NCBI GenBank assembly: GCA_031418395.1
Contig: JANOXL010000015.1
Span: forward strand, 1 to 24,069
Source of the DNA: JANYCG01 sp031418395
Lineage (GTDB): Bacteria; Pseudomonadota; Gammaproteobacteria; Burkholderiales; Burkholderiaceae_C
Direction: 5' to 3'
DNA: 24,069 bases
Shown here: positions 8,192-15,843 of the stretch, in pieces
Layout of the letters: each line of letters opens with the position of its first letter
How positions within the stretch are numbered: the first letter of the stretch is position 1
The notes under the pieces: model-generated
The model's input: the letters and a program-made list of their open reading frames with translations, nothing else
Databases searched by the model: none
What the model was told of the DNA's origin: nothing
Program-made: the position numbers and the translations under genes

Positions 8192-8487
8192 TCGATCACC
8201 TTGGGGACCAGAAACAGGCCGCGCTCAACGGCGGGGGCGCTTTGCTGGTTGGCTTCACGTTGATTGAGCTCACTCACCGTGTCATCCCGCAGGCGCAGGG
8301 TGATGTCTTGCATGACGGCCACCGGATGCGCCAAGGGTTCAATGCCGGTGGTGTCCACCGCGCGCATTTTTTCCACTATCTCGAAAAACCCGTTAATTTG
8401 TGTAAGCATGCGCTCGCTTTGCGCATGACTCAAGTCCAGGCGGGCCAGGTTGGCAATGCGTGAAATGTCGGCAGATGTCAGAGACAT
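8188..8487 (-). CDS. gatC: aspartyl/glutamyl-tRNA(Asn/Gln) amidotransferase subunit C
   Basis: Encodes 99 residues, the normal length for GatC, the small subunit that wraps around GatA and stabilises its contact with GatB. The N-terminal helix (ISRIANLARLDLSHAQ), the LTQINGFFEIVEKM helix, the TTGIEPLAHP turn and the LRDDTVSE segment are typical. It is the first gene of the gatCAB operon and overlaps gatA by 4 nt. The promoter must lie in the 245-bp gap shared with the divergent mreB. Confidence 0.95.
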   Translation of the reverse strand: MSLTSADISRIANLARLDLSHAQSERMLTQINGFFEIVEKMRAVDTTGIEPLAHPVAVMQDITLRLRDDTVSELNQREANQQSAPAVERGLFLVPKVIE

Positions 8488-8561
8488 AGTGAAAGAAGGC
8501 GTGAAATCGAGGTTGAAACTCGGTGTTTTGCGGCAGGTTACACACCCAATCCGAATCGACC

Positions 8562-8602
8562 AAGGCGGGTTTTGCGCAGGGGATAGGGTATTATCCCGCC
8601 TT
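8562..8602. promoter_or_regulatory. nested inverted repeats in the gatC/mreB intergenic region
   Basis: In the 245-bp gap between the divergent gatC and mreB genes, an 8-bp perfect inverted repeat (AAGGCGGG at 8562-8569 with CCCGCCTT at 8595-8602) surrounds a second one (GGGATA 8580-8585, TATCCC 8592-8597). The arms share bases, so the two hairpins are mutually exclusive. No T-tract follows on either strand, so it is not an obvious terminator. On the minus strand GGGATAATAC here could hold a -10 element for gatC, but I find no well-spaced -35. An operator or structured leader is possible. The rest of the gap shows nothing I can name. Confidence 0.3.
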
Positions 8603-8732
8603 TGGTGCTGCGCCTGCGACAGCCCGCAAAAAACGGGGATTGTGGCCGATTTTGATGCCGCAAACTTGAGTTGAATTTGATAAATTTGGCGACGACGCGC
8701 CGAAGTGCCTGTCGTGCCCGAGAGGATTTTTG

Positions 8733-9776
8733 ATGTTTAGCGCATTCCGGCGGTACTTTTCCACCGACCTGGCGATCGACCTTGGCACGGCCAATACCCT
8801 GATTTTTGTTCGGGACAAGGGCATTGTGCTTGATGAGCCTTCGGTGGTCGCCATTCGCCACGAAGGTGGCCCCCAAGGCAAAAAAACCATCCAGGCGGTT
8901 GGCAAAGAAGCCAAAGCCATGTTGGGCAAGGTGCCCGGCAATATTGAAGCCATTCGCCCGATGAAAGACGGCGTGATCGCCGATTTCACGGTGACCGAGC
9001 AGATGCTCAAGCAATTCATCAAAATGGTGCATCCGCGCGGCATTTTCAAACCCAGCCCGCGCATCATCATTTGTGTGCCCTGCGGCTCCACGCAGGTCGA
9101 GCGCCGGGCGATTCGTGAATCCGCCCTGGGCGCAGGTGCGAGCGACGTGTATTTGATCGAAGAGCCGATGGCCGCTGCCATTGGCGCGGGTTTGCCGGTG
9201 TCTGAGGCCAGTGGCTCCATGGTCGTCGATATCGGTGGCGGCACCACCGAAGTGGGCGTGATCTCTTTGGGCGGGATGGTCTACAAGGGCAGCGTGCGGG
9301 TGGGTGGCGACAAGTTTGACGAAGCCATCATCAACTACATCCGCCGCAACTACGGCATGTTGATTGGCGAGCCCACCGCTGAAGCCATCAAGAAAAACAT
9401 TGGCTCGGCCTTTCCGGGCAGTGAAGTCAAAGAAATGGAAGTGCGGGGCCGCAATTTGTCGGAGGGCGTTCCGCGCAGTTTCACCATCTCCTCCAACGAG
9501 ATTCTGGAAGCGCTGACCGATCCGTTGAACAACATTGTCTCGGCTGTGAAAAACGCGCTGGAGCAAACGCCACCCGAGCTCGGTGCCGACATTGCCGACC
9601 GCGGCATGATGCTGACTGGCGGCGGTGCCTTGTTGCGTGATCTGGATCGCCTCCTGGCTGAAGAAACCGGCCTGCCGGTATTGGTGGCCGAAGACCCGCT
9701 GACCTGTGTGGTGCGCGGCTGCGGCATTGCACTGGAGCGCATGGACCGCATGGGGTCGATCTTCACTTCTGAATAA
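8733..9776 (+). CDS. mreB: rod shape-determining actin-like protein MreB
   Basis: Encodes 347 residues of bacterial actin, which polymerises at the inner membrane and guides elongasome cell-wall synthesis. The actin-fold nucleotide motifs are present: phosphate-1 at 12-22 (DLAIDLGTANT), phosphate-2 at 165-175 (VDIGGGTTEVG) and the EEPMAAAIGAGLPV block at 143-156. An N-terminal amphipathic membrane-binding segment (MFSAFRRYF) is apparent. I chose the ATG at 8733 over a TTG at 8730 because the family begins MF and an AGAGGA lies 6 nt upstream. First gene of mreBCD-mrdA; 100 bp separate it from mreC. Confidence 0.98.
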   Translation: MFSAFRRYFSTDLAIDLGTANTLIFVRDKGIVLDEPSVVAIRHEGGPQGKKTIQAVGKEAKAMLGKVPGNIEAIRPMKDGVIADFTVTEQMLKQFIKMVHPRGIFKPSPRIIICVPCGSTQVERRAIRESALGAGASDVYLIEEPMAAAIGAGLPVSEASGSMVVDIGGGTTEVGVISLGGMVYKGSVRVGGDKFDEAIINYIRRNYGMLIGEPTAEAIKKNIGSAFPGSEVKEMEVRGRNLSEGVPRSFTISSNEILEALTDPLNNIVSAVKNALEQTPPELGADIADRGMMLTGGGALLRDLDRLLAEETGLPVLVAEDPLTCVVRGCGIALERMDRMGSIFTSE

Positions 9777-9876
9777 GCCACGACCTTGCTTGACGGGCAC
9801 TCAGGAGGCTTTGTCACCGCAATTAGCCTTGGCGATGCAACGGAAGTAACTCTGAAAACCGGGACAATAAGCGCCC

Positions 9877-10800
9877 ATGCCACTCGGGACTCTCGATAGA
9901 TCGCCGCCGGCCTTTTTCAGGCAAGGGCCGTCTGCACTTTCCAAACTAACGGTTTTCAGCGCTTTGGCGGTGTTTTTGATGGTGGCGGACAGCCGTTTCA
10001 AGATGACGCAACCCGTTCGACTGAGCGTGGCCACCGCGCTGCGGCCAGTGCAATGGCTGGTGTTGCAGCCGATCCAGTGGGTGCAAGGGGGCGGCAAATA
10101 TTTTGAGTCGCTTCGGGACGCGCAGGCGGATCAAGTCCTGGCGCGCACGCAGCTCACTGCACAATCCCAGCGTGCCAACCAGGTTGAGCAACTGCAGCTG
10201 GAGAACAAACGCCTGCGTGACCTTCTGGTACTGCGCGAGCGTCTGAACGTTACGGCGCAATCTGCTCAGGTGTTGTATGACGCGGCAGATCCATATTCGC
10301 GCAAGGTCATTGTCGATGTGGGCCTGGCCACGGGCGTCACGGCGGGCTCGCCAGTGATTGACGAAGCGGGTGTGCTGGGCCAGGTGACCCGCGTCTACCC
10401 CGGCGTCAGTGAGGTGACCTTGATTACCGACCGCGAGCAGGCGATTCCGGTCTTGAATACACGCACCGGTGCGCGCGGCATCGCTTTTGGTGACGCCTCG
10501 CTGACCTCCGGTGCGCTGGAGTTGCGGTTTATGGCGGCCAGCGCCGACGTGCAAGTAGGCGATCTGCTCAGCACCAGCGGTGTGGATGGCGTGTATCCGC
10601 CAGGCCTGCCCGTGGCCCGCGTGGAGAAGGTAGAGCGGCGCTCTGACAGCGCATTTGCGCGCATTCTGTGCTTGCCGGTTGGCAAAGTGGCGGCGACCAG
10701 CTACGTGATGGTGCTGGCCAACGCCGTACCCCAGGTGCCACCGCGCCCCGAGCCTGAGCCGCCTGTGGCGACGGGTAGCAAAAAGGGGCAGAAAAAATGA
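9877..10800 (+). CDS. mreC: rod shape-determining protein MreC
   Basis: Encodes 307 residues of a bitopic inner-membrane protein that links MreB to PBP2 in the periplasm. One membrane segment lies at about 21-38 (after FRQGPSALSK), followed by a coiled-coil region (about 80-125, rich in Gln, Leu and Arg) and the beta-rich MreC core (about 130-275, with VDVGLATGVTAGSPVI and LLSTSGVDGVYPPGLPV). A Pro-rich basic tail of about 25 residues ends the protein. The ATG at 9877 has only a weak Shine-Dalgarno. It overlaps mreD by 4 nt (ATGA). Confidence 0.96.
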   Translation: MPLGTLDRSPPAFFRQGPSALSKLTVFSALAVFLMVADSRFKMTQPVRLSVATALRPVQWLVLQPIQWVQGGGKYFESLRDAQADQVLARTQLTAQSQRANQVEQLQLENKRLRDLLVLRERLNVTAQSAQVLYDAADPYSRKVIVDVGLATGVTAGSPVIDEAGVLGQVTRVYPGVSEVTLITDREQAIPVLNTRTGARGIAFGDASLTSGALELRFMAASADVQVGDLLSTSGVDGVYPPGLPVARVEKVERRSDSAFARILCLPVGKVAATSYVMVLANAVPQVPPRPEPEPPVATGSKKGQKK

Positions 10801-11327
10801 TCATGCGTCAAGGCCAGCAACTGCTGTTGCCGGCCAATTCATTGTTCATCTGGGTCAGCTTGCTGGCTGCGTTGGCGCTCAACATGTTGCAAAACATGGG
10901 TTTGTGGGGTCGCGCCGCCTGGGTGCCCGATGTGCTGGCGCTGGTACTGGTGTTTTGGAGCGTCCACCAGCCCCGGCGGGTGGGTATCGGCGTGGCCTTT
11001 GTATTTGGCATTTGTGTGGACGTGCACCAAAGCGCGCTTTTGGGCCAACATGCGTTGGCCTACACCGTTTTGAGTTTTCTGGCGATCACCATTCACCGGC
11101 GCCTGTTGTGGTTCAGTGTGCCGTCGCAAGCGTTGCAAGTCCTGCCACTGTTTGTGACAGCGCATTTGATTGAGTTGTTAGCCCGCATGATCGCCGGGGG
11201 ACGTTTCCCCGGCGTCTCGATGTTTGCCGCGCCCTTGATCGAAGCCGCCTTGTGGCCACTGGTCAGCATCGTGCTTCTCCTGCCTCAACGCCGTGCGCCC
11301 GACCCGGACGCCAACCGGCCCCTGTGA
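10797..11327 (+). CDS. mreD: rod shape-determining protein MreD
   Basis: Encodes 176 residues of a small polytopic inner-membrane protein of the elongasome. Hydrophobic segments lie at about 14-35, 42-57, 60-75, 80-100, 110-130 and 143-162, consistent with the roughly five to six helices of MreD. Conserved-looking elements are PDVLALVLVFW and the GICVDVHQSALLGQHAL block, typical of the family. The start ATG overlaps the mreC stop; a second in-frame ATG two codons later (10803) is an equally possible start. An intergenic repeat begins 28 nt after the stop. Confidence 0.94.
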   Translation: MIMRQGQQLLLPANSLFIWVSLLAALALNMLQNMGLWGRAAWVPDVLALVLVFWSVHQPRRVGIGVAFVFGICVDVHQSALLGQHALAYTVLSFLAITIHRRLLWFSVPSQALQVLPLFVTAHLIELLARMIAGGRFPGVSMFAAPLIEAALWPLVSIVLLLPQRRAPDPDANRPL

Positions 11328-11354
11328 ACACATGATCGCGATAAAAGTACAGGC

Positions 11355-11433
11355 AATTCCCCGACGGGCCGCCCCGAGGGGAATTAGCCCCCTCGGGGGG
11401 CAGCGACCCGCGAAGCGGTGGAGCGTGGGGGCC
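11355..11433 (+). repeat. GC-rich three-hairpin intergenic repeat, copy A (between mreD and mrdA)
   Basis: A 79-bp element with three stems in series: AATTCCCC (11355-11362) with GGGGAATT (11378-11385); a C-run/G-run hairpin at about 11387-11400; and CCGC-GAA-GCGG within 11408-11418. Its last 33 nt (11401-11433) match two other segments of this window (20159-20191 and 20241-20273) with one mismatch. The first stem differs in sequence from that of copy B but keeps full pairing. Here the element ends 5 nt before the TTG I take as the mrdA start, so it forms that gene's leader. I recall similar repeats in Comamonadaceae genomes; that is memory, not a search. Confidence 0.8.
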
Positions 11434-11438
11434 ATCTC

Positions 11439-13391
11439 TTGACTGAACTCAGAAACGTCGAAGCTGATTTAGCGCGTTTTCGTGCGCGTTTGTTCATCGC
11501 CACCCTGGCCGTGGTGGTCTGTTTTTCACTGCTGGCAGTGCGCATGGTGTATTTGCAGGTCTATCGCCACGAGGACCTCAAAGAGCAGGCCGAAAACAAC
11601 CGCACGGCGATTGTCCCCGTGGTGCCGAACCGGGGGCTGATTCTGGACCGCAACGGGGTCGTGCTGGCGTCCAATTATTCGGCCTACACGCTGGAGCTGA
11701 CGCCCGCCAAAGTCGCCCAGCTGGAGGCCACCATTGATGCACTTTCTGCGGTGGTTGAGATCACACCGCGTGACCGCAAACGATTCAAAAAGCTGCAAGA
11801 AGAGTCAAAAAACTTCGAATCCCTGCCGATCCGCACCCGCCTCACCGACGAAGAAGTGGCCAAGTTTGCCGCGCAGCGTTATCGTTTTCCAGGCGTCGAA
11901 ATTAAAGCGCGCCTGTTTCGCAACTACCCCTACGGCGAAATGGCGAGCCACGTGGTGGGCTACATCGGGCGCGTGAACCAGGCTGAAAAAAAGGCCATGG
12001 AAGACTGGCCCGACGAAGCGCAGACCAATTACAAAGGCACGGAATACATCGGCAAACTCGGAATCGAGCAGAGTTTTGAGACGCAATTACACGGCATCAC
12101 GGGCGTGGATTCGGTCGAAACCTCCGCCGGTGGCCGCGCAGTGCGCAAACTCGCCAGCAGCCCTTCTACCCCCGGCCACACGGTGCAGCTCTCCATCGAC
12201 ATCAAGCTGCAAAAACTGGTGGAAGACCTCTTTGGCGAGCGGCGCGGCGCGCTGGTGGCGATTGACCCGAAAACTGGCGAGGTGCTGGCTTTTGTGAGCA
12301 AACCCACGTTCGACCCGAACCTGTTTGTCGAGGGTATCGACGTCGAGAACTGGCAGTCGCTCAACGAGTCGTTGGACAAACCGCTGCTGAACCGCGCCCT
12401 GCGCGGCACCTACCCGCCCGGCTCCACCTATAAACCCTTTATGGCGCTGGCGGCGCTGGAGACCGGCAAACGCACGCCGGAGCAATCCATCATCGACCCC
12501 GGCTACTACATGTTCGGCAACCACCGCTTCCGCGACGACAAAGAGGGCGGCCATGGCACCGTGAACATGTACAAGTCGATTGTCCAGTCCTGCGACACCT
12601 ACTATTACATCCTGGCCAATGACATGGGCGTCGACGGCATGCATGCCGCGTTAAGCAAATACGGCTTTGGCGAACTCACTGGCATCGACATTTATGGCGA
12701 GGTGCGCGGCCTGTTGCCTTCGACCGAGTGGAAGCGTCGCGCCTATAAAAAACCCGAGCAGCAAAAATGGTACGCGGGTGAAACCATCTCCCTGGGCATC
12801 GGGCAGGGTTACAACCACTTCTCGATGTTGCAGCTCGCCTCGGCCACTGCCACACTGGCCAATAACGGCGTCAAAATGAAGCCGCACCTGGTCAAACAGG
12901 TGCTGGACGTGTTGACCAAAGCCCCGACCTCCACCGTGCATGAAAAGGGCCAGCAAGTCGCCAAACCGGAAAACATCGCCGTGATCCACCAGGCGATGGC
13001 GGGTGTCAACATCGAGGGCACCTCGGCGTCGAGCTTCAAGAATGCGCCCTACACCAGCGGCGGCAAAACCGGCACGGCGCAGGTAATTGCCATCAAGGCG
13101 AATGAAAAATACAACGCCGCGCTGGTGGCAGAACGCAATCGCGACCATGCCTTGTACATGGCCTTCGCGCCGCTGGACAACCCCACAATCGCGCTGGCCC
13201 TCATCGTTGAAAACGCCGGGTTTGGCTCACAAAACGCTGCCCCCATCGCCCGGCGCGTGTTTGACTACTGGTTGATGGGTCACTACCCGAATGACGAAGA
13301 CCTGGCCGCCGTGCAAAAGGCGCAGGCAACAGCGCCACTGGGCAAACCCCGCTTGGTCAGTGAACTGCCTTGGCCACCCAATACGCCCTAG
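11439..13391 (+). CDS. mrdA: penicillin-binding protein 2 (elongasome transpeptidase)
   Basis: Encodes 650 residues of a class B PBP that cross-links peptidoglycan during cell elongation. A single membrane anchor lies at about 18-40, then the dimerisation/pedestal domain, then the transpeptidase domain with SxxK at 329-332 (PPGSTYKP), the SxD-type second motif at 384-386 (SCD, usual for PBP2) and KTG at 543-545 (SGGKTGTAQ). The frame is open upstream to a GTG at 11418, but I chose TTG at 11439 (MTELRNVEADL...), which matches the family N-terminus and has GGGGG 7 nt upstream. That G-run is the end of the intergenic repeat. Last gene of the mre cluster here; rodA does not follow. Confidence 0.94.
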   Translation: MTELRNVEADLARFRARLFIATLAVVVCFSLLAVRMVYLQVYRHEDLKEQAENNRTAIVPVVPNRGLILDRNGVVLASNYSAYTLELTPAKVAQLEATIDALSAVVEITPRDRKRFKKLQEESKNFESLPIRTRLTDEEVAKFAAQRYRFPGVEIKARLFRNYPYGEMASHVVGYIGRVNQAEKKAMEDWPDEAQTNYKGTEYIGKLGIEQSFETQLHGITGVDSVETSAGGRAVRKLASSPSTPGHTVQLSIDIKLQKLVEDLFGERRGALVAIDPKTGEVLAFVSKPTFDPNLFVEGIDVENWQSLNESLDKPLLNRALRGTYPPGSTYKPFMALAALETGKRTPEQSIIDPGYYMFGNHRFRDDKEGGHGTVNMYKSIVQSCDTYYYILANDMGVDGMHAALSKYGFGELTGIDIYGEVRGLLPSTEWKRRAYKKPEQQKWYAGETISLGIGQGYNHFSMLQLASATATLANNGVKMKPHLVKQVLDVLTKAPTSTVHEKGQQVAKPENIAVIHQAMAGVNIEGTSASSFKNAPYTSGGKTGTAQVIAIKANEKYNAALVAERNRDHALYMAFAPLDNPTIALALIVENAGFGSQNAAPIARRVFDYWLMGHYPNDEDLAAVQKAQATAPLGKPRLVSELPWPPNTP

Positions 13392-13570
13392 CAGACTGTG
13401 CCAAATTTTTCAAATAAATAATTTAGATACCAATTGTTTACAAGCTTTTGGTTATTTGGTCTCGTATTATATAGATATTTAGCTATTAATATTGATATTA
13501 AACTGATTTAAAAAGCATCAATTTTATACGCAAAATAAGAAATTATAGACTATTTTCCGGGCAATTTCTG
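13392..13570. other. AT-rich non-coding block downstream of mrdA
   Basis: This stretch, especially about 13403-13560, is strikingly AT-rich (well under one third G+C by eye) between GC-rich neighbours. It contains runs such as ATATAGATATTTAGC and a TATAAT on the minus strand near 13540. I find no convincing coding sequence on either strand, no repeat copy and no clear promoter with correctly spaced -35 and -10. In many relatives rodA (mrdB) follows mrdA directly; here that place is taken by this block. It could be a scar of gene loss or rearrangement, or acquired AT-rich DNA. Confidence 0.6.
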
Positions 13571-13573
13571 CTG

Positions 13574-13605
13574 AAAAAAAAGGCACCAGGGTCGCTGGTG
13601 CCTTT
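13574..13605 (-). terminator. strong rho-independent terminator for minus-strand transcription
   Basis: A perfect 8-bp stem GGCACCAG (13582-13589) / CTGGTGCC (13595-13602), extended by AAA/TTT, encloses a 5-nt loop. On the plus strand eight A precede the stem (13574-13581), so the minus-strand transcript ends with eight U after the hairpin. The plus-strand direction has only a short TTT, so it may work weakly both ways. It would end transcription from the GMC oxidoreductase operon, or of a small RNA in 13606-13760. Confidence 0.85.
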
Positions 13606-13760
13606 GTCATGAGCGCCTACTGATGGGCGTTCAATTGCATCGGATGTTGTTGGTTGGAGGCAGTCTCCTCGGCCCCTGTGCCAGGTGCGGCTTTTGGCCC
13701 CACGTGGCTGCGAGTGCGTTAAATGTAGGTTGACGCACCAAGTTGACGCATCGGGAGTAA
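13606..13760 (-). ncRNA. candidate structured small RNA or long 3' UTR
   Basis: Between the GMC gene and its terminator there is a non-coding stretch rich in hairpins: a 29-nt hairpin at 13680-13708 with 10 base pairs and two symmetric 1x1 mismatches (arms GCCA, GTG, GGC), a CGCC/GGCG pair at 13614-13617 and 13626-13629, and a GGAG/CTCC pair around 13657-13670. A 9-bp direct repeat GTTGACGCA occurs at 13729-13737 and 13742-13750. Read on the minus strand, these would sit upstream of or at the start of an RNA of about 150 nt ending in the terminator. A 7-codon frame (MQLNAHQ) lies within it and may be chance. I recognise no Rfam class. Confidence 0.35.
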
Positions 13761-13796
13761 CCCTTTTGGGCTAAAGCCTTTTACTGGTATAGGGCA

Positions 13797-15527
13797 TTAG
13801 GTTTTGGCGCAGTCTTCAAAGATCCACTGGGCCGCTTTTTCCGCAATCATCAAGGTCGGTGAATTGGTATTGCCGCTGGTGATGGACGGCATCACACCCG
13901 CATCCACCACGCGTAAACCCGCGATCAGAGCGCCCTTCACACCCGGCCGCCCACGCACCCGCAAACGCGCGTCGACCACGGCCATCAGGTCGTCGGCCCC
14001 GCCCATTTTGGTTGTGCCCACAGGGTGGAAGATCGTGGTGGCGATGTCGCCTGCGAGTTTGGCCAGTTCCGCGTCAGACTGAAACTGCACGCCTGGCTTC
14101 CACTCCTGCGGCTTGTATTTAGCCAAAGCGGGTTGCGCCACGATTTGGCGCGTCACCCGCAGGGAGTCGGCGGCGACTTTGCGGTCGGCATCGGTGCTCA
14201 AATAGTTGGGCGCAATGGCCGGCGCATCTTCAAACTTGTTGCTTTTGATCTGCACTGTGCCCCGGCTGGTCGGGTTCAGGTTGCACACACTGGCCGTGAA
14301 CGCGTTGAAGCTGTGCAGAGGCTCGCCAAAAGCATCCAGGCTCAAGGGTTGCACGTGGTACTCGATATTGGGATAGGGCTGGCTAGGGTCGCTACGGGTA
14401 AAAGCGCCGAGCTGACTGGGGGCCATACTCATCGGGCCGCTGCGTTTGAAGGCGTATTCCAGCCCGATCATCGCCTTGCCCCACAGGCTGTTGGCCAGGG
14501 TGTTGAGCGTTTGGACATGCTCGACTTTGAACACCGCGCGAATCTGCAGATGATCCGACAAGTTAGCGCCCACACCTGGTACATCGGCCACCACCGGGAT
14601 GCCGTGTTGTTGCAGCAGGGCCGCCGGGCCAATGCCCGAGAGCTGCAAAATCTGCGGTGAACCGATGCTGCCCGCGCACAAAATCACCTCACGCGTCGCT
14701 TTCGCCGTGACCAACTCGTGGGTGGCCCACACCTGCACGCCGGTACACACCTGGCCACCGTCGGGTCGGGTCTCAATCACGAGGCGCGAGACCTGGGCCG
14801 AGGTCCACATCTCAAAATTGGGCCGTCCAAAACAGGTCGGGCGCAAAAATGCCTTGGCCGTGTTCCAGCGCCAGCCGCTTTTTTGGTTGACCTCGAAATA
14901 CCCAACACCTTCGTTGCTGCCCTGGTTGAAATCCTCAGTTGCCGGTACGCCCGCCTGCTGCGCCGCCTGCGAAAACGCATCCAGCACGTCCCAGCGCAGG
15001 CGCTGCTTCTCCACCCGCCACTCGCCACCCGCATTGCGGCCACGCAGGAGTTTTTGGTACGGTGTATCGCCCGTGGCCATCAGCTCGGGGGCCGTGCCGC
15101 GCGCGCCGTGCAAATCGTTCGCGCCCTTGTAGTGATCCTCGTGCAGCTTGAAATAGGGCAGGCTGTTTTGCCAGTTCCAGGCCTCGTCGCCCACCTCATG
15201 CGCCCAGCGGTCGTAGTCGCGCGCCTGCCCGCGCATGTAGATCATGCCGTTGATGCTGCTGCACCCGCCCAGGGTTTTGCCGCGCGGGTAACGCAGCGCC
15301 CGGCCATTGAGGCCTGGCTCTTTCTCGGTGTTGTACAGCCAGTCCGTGCGCGGGTTGCCGATGCAATACAGATAACCCACGGGGATGTGAATCCAGTGGT
15401 AATCGTCCTTGCGGCCCGCCTCGATGAGCAAAACGCGTTTCGTGGCGTCGGCGCTCAAGCGGTTGGCCAAAAGGCAGCCGGCGGTGCCGGCGCCGATGAT
15501 GATGTAGTCGAAGGTGGTGTCGCTCAT
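13797..15527 (-). CDS. GMC-family FAD-dependent oxidoreductase (choline dehydrogenase-like)
   Basis: Encodes 576 residues of the glucose-methanol-choline oxidoreductase family, which oxidises alcohols to aldehydes with FAD. Visible parts: the dinucleotide-binding glycine box (9-17, IIIGAGTAG), the GMC signature RGKTLGGCSSING (82-94), the active-site His501 in FHPVGTTKMG, and Asn553 in the C-terminal SGNTNSPTLMIAEKAA. It is choline-dehydrogenase-like, but many such proteins act on other alcohols, so betA is not assigned. Compared with relatives I remember, about 24 extra residues sit at 143-166. I prefer the ATG at 15527; an in-frame ATG at 15545 directly abuts the preceding stop and is possible. 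Last gene of the mmsA operon, followed by a strong terminator. Confidence 0.88.
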   Translation of the reverse strand: MSDTTFDYIIIGAGTAGCLLANRLSADATKRVLLIEAGRKDDYHWIHIPVGYLYCIGNPRTDWLYNTEKEPGLNGRALRYPRGKTLGGCSSINGMIYMRGQARDYDRWAHEVGDEAWNWQNSLPYFKLHEDHYKGANDLHGARGTAPELMATGDTPYQKLLRGRNAGGEWRVEKQRLRWDVLDAFSQAAQQAGVPATEDFNQGSNEGVGYFEVNQKSGWRWNTAKAFLRPTCFGRPNFEMWTSAQVSRLVIETRPDGGQVCTGVQVWATHELVTAKATREVILCAGSIGSPQILQLSGIGPAALLQQHGIPVVADVPGVGANLSDHLQIRAVFKVEHVQTLNTLANSLWGKAMIGLEYAFKRSGPMSMAPSQLGAFTRSDPSQPYPNIEYHVQPLSLDAFGEPLHSFNAFTASVCNLNPTSRGTVQIKSNKFEDAPAIAPNYLSTDADRKVAADSLRVTRQIVAQPALAKYKPQEWKPGVQFQSDAELAKLAGDIATTIFHPVGTTKMGGADDLMAVVDARLRVRGRPGVKGALIAGLRVVDAGVMPSITSGNTNSPTLMIAEKAAQWIFEDCAKT

Positions 15528-15545
15528 GGGGTGATGCGTCTCCAT

Positions 15546-15809
15546 TTAACCCGGCTGTCGAATCAAGCTCTCCGCCGGTAGGCCCAAACCGGTGCGCAGC
15601 TTCCACACCATGGCCATGGTGAGCTTTCGTTTTCCGTTGAGCACTTCATCAACACGGTTGCGCTGCCCCATCATGGGCACCAAGGCGGCGGCTGTCGGGC
15701 CCTGTTGCTCGATCCGCAATGTGATGGCCTGCGCCGGGTCAGGTGGCGCGCTGGGGTAATGTTCGGCTTCAGTCCGGATAGGCTGAATGAGGTAAGCGTT
15801 CTCATTCAT
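15546..15809 (-). CDS. HigA-type antitoxin-like HTH protein, apparently shortened, no toxin partner
   Basis: Encodes 87 residues. The C-terminal two thirds resemble the helix-turn-helix of COG5499/HigA-type antitoxins: a PPDPAQAITLRIEQQG helix, then VPMMGQRNRVDEVLNGKRKL and MAMVWKLRTGLGLPAESLI. The family is usually around 110-130 residues, with an acidic segment between the N-terminal PIRTEA and the EHYP motif. Here PIRTEA (10-15) is followed directly by EHYP (16-19), as if about 35-40 residues were deleted in frame. No HigB-type toxin is next to it. It lies between mmsA (34-nt gap) and the GMC gene (its TAA is followed at once by an in-frame ATG). It may be a local regulator or a domesticated antitoxin. 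Confidence 0.75.
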   Translation of the reverse strand: MNENAYLIQPIRTEAEHYPSAPPDPAQAITLRIEQQGPTAAALVPMMGQRNRVDEVLNGKRKLTMAMVWKLRTGLGLPAESLIRQPG

Positions 15810-15843
15810 GGCGAACTCTCCTCATTTACCGTGTCGATGGTGC

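Noticed and set aside
8538..9800. 420-codon open frame on the minus strand
   Set aside because: It lies wholly across mreB, a highly conserved gene in the opposite direction. Its His/Gln-rich translation is the usual mirror of GC-rich coding sequence and matches no family I know.
13403..13560. AT-rich block as a replication origin or centromere-like site
   Set aside because: No DnaA-box series, iterons or replication/partition genes are present.
14718..15581. 287-codon plus-strand frame
   Set aside because: Antisense to the GMC oxidoreductase, which has FAD-binding and active-site motifs; no motif is seen in the plus frame.
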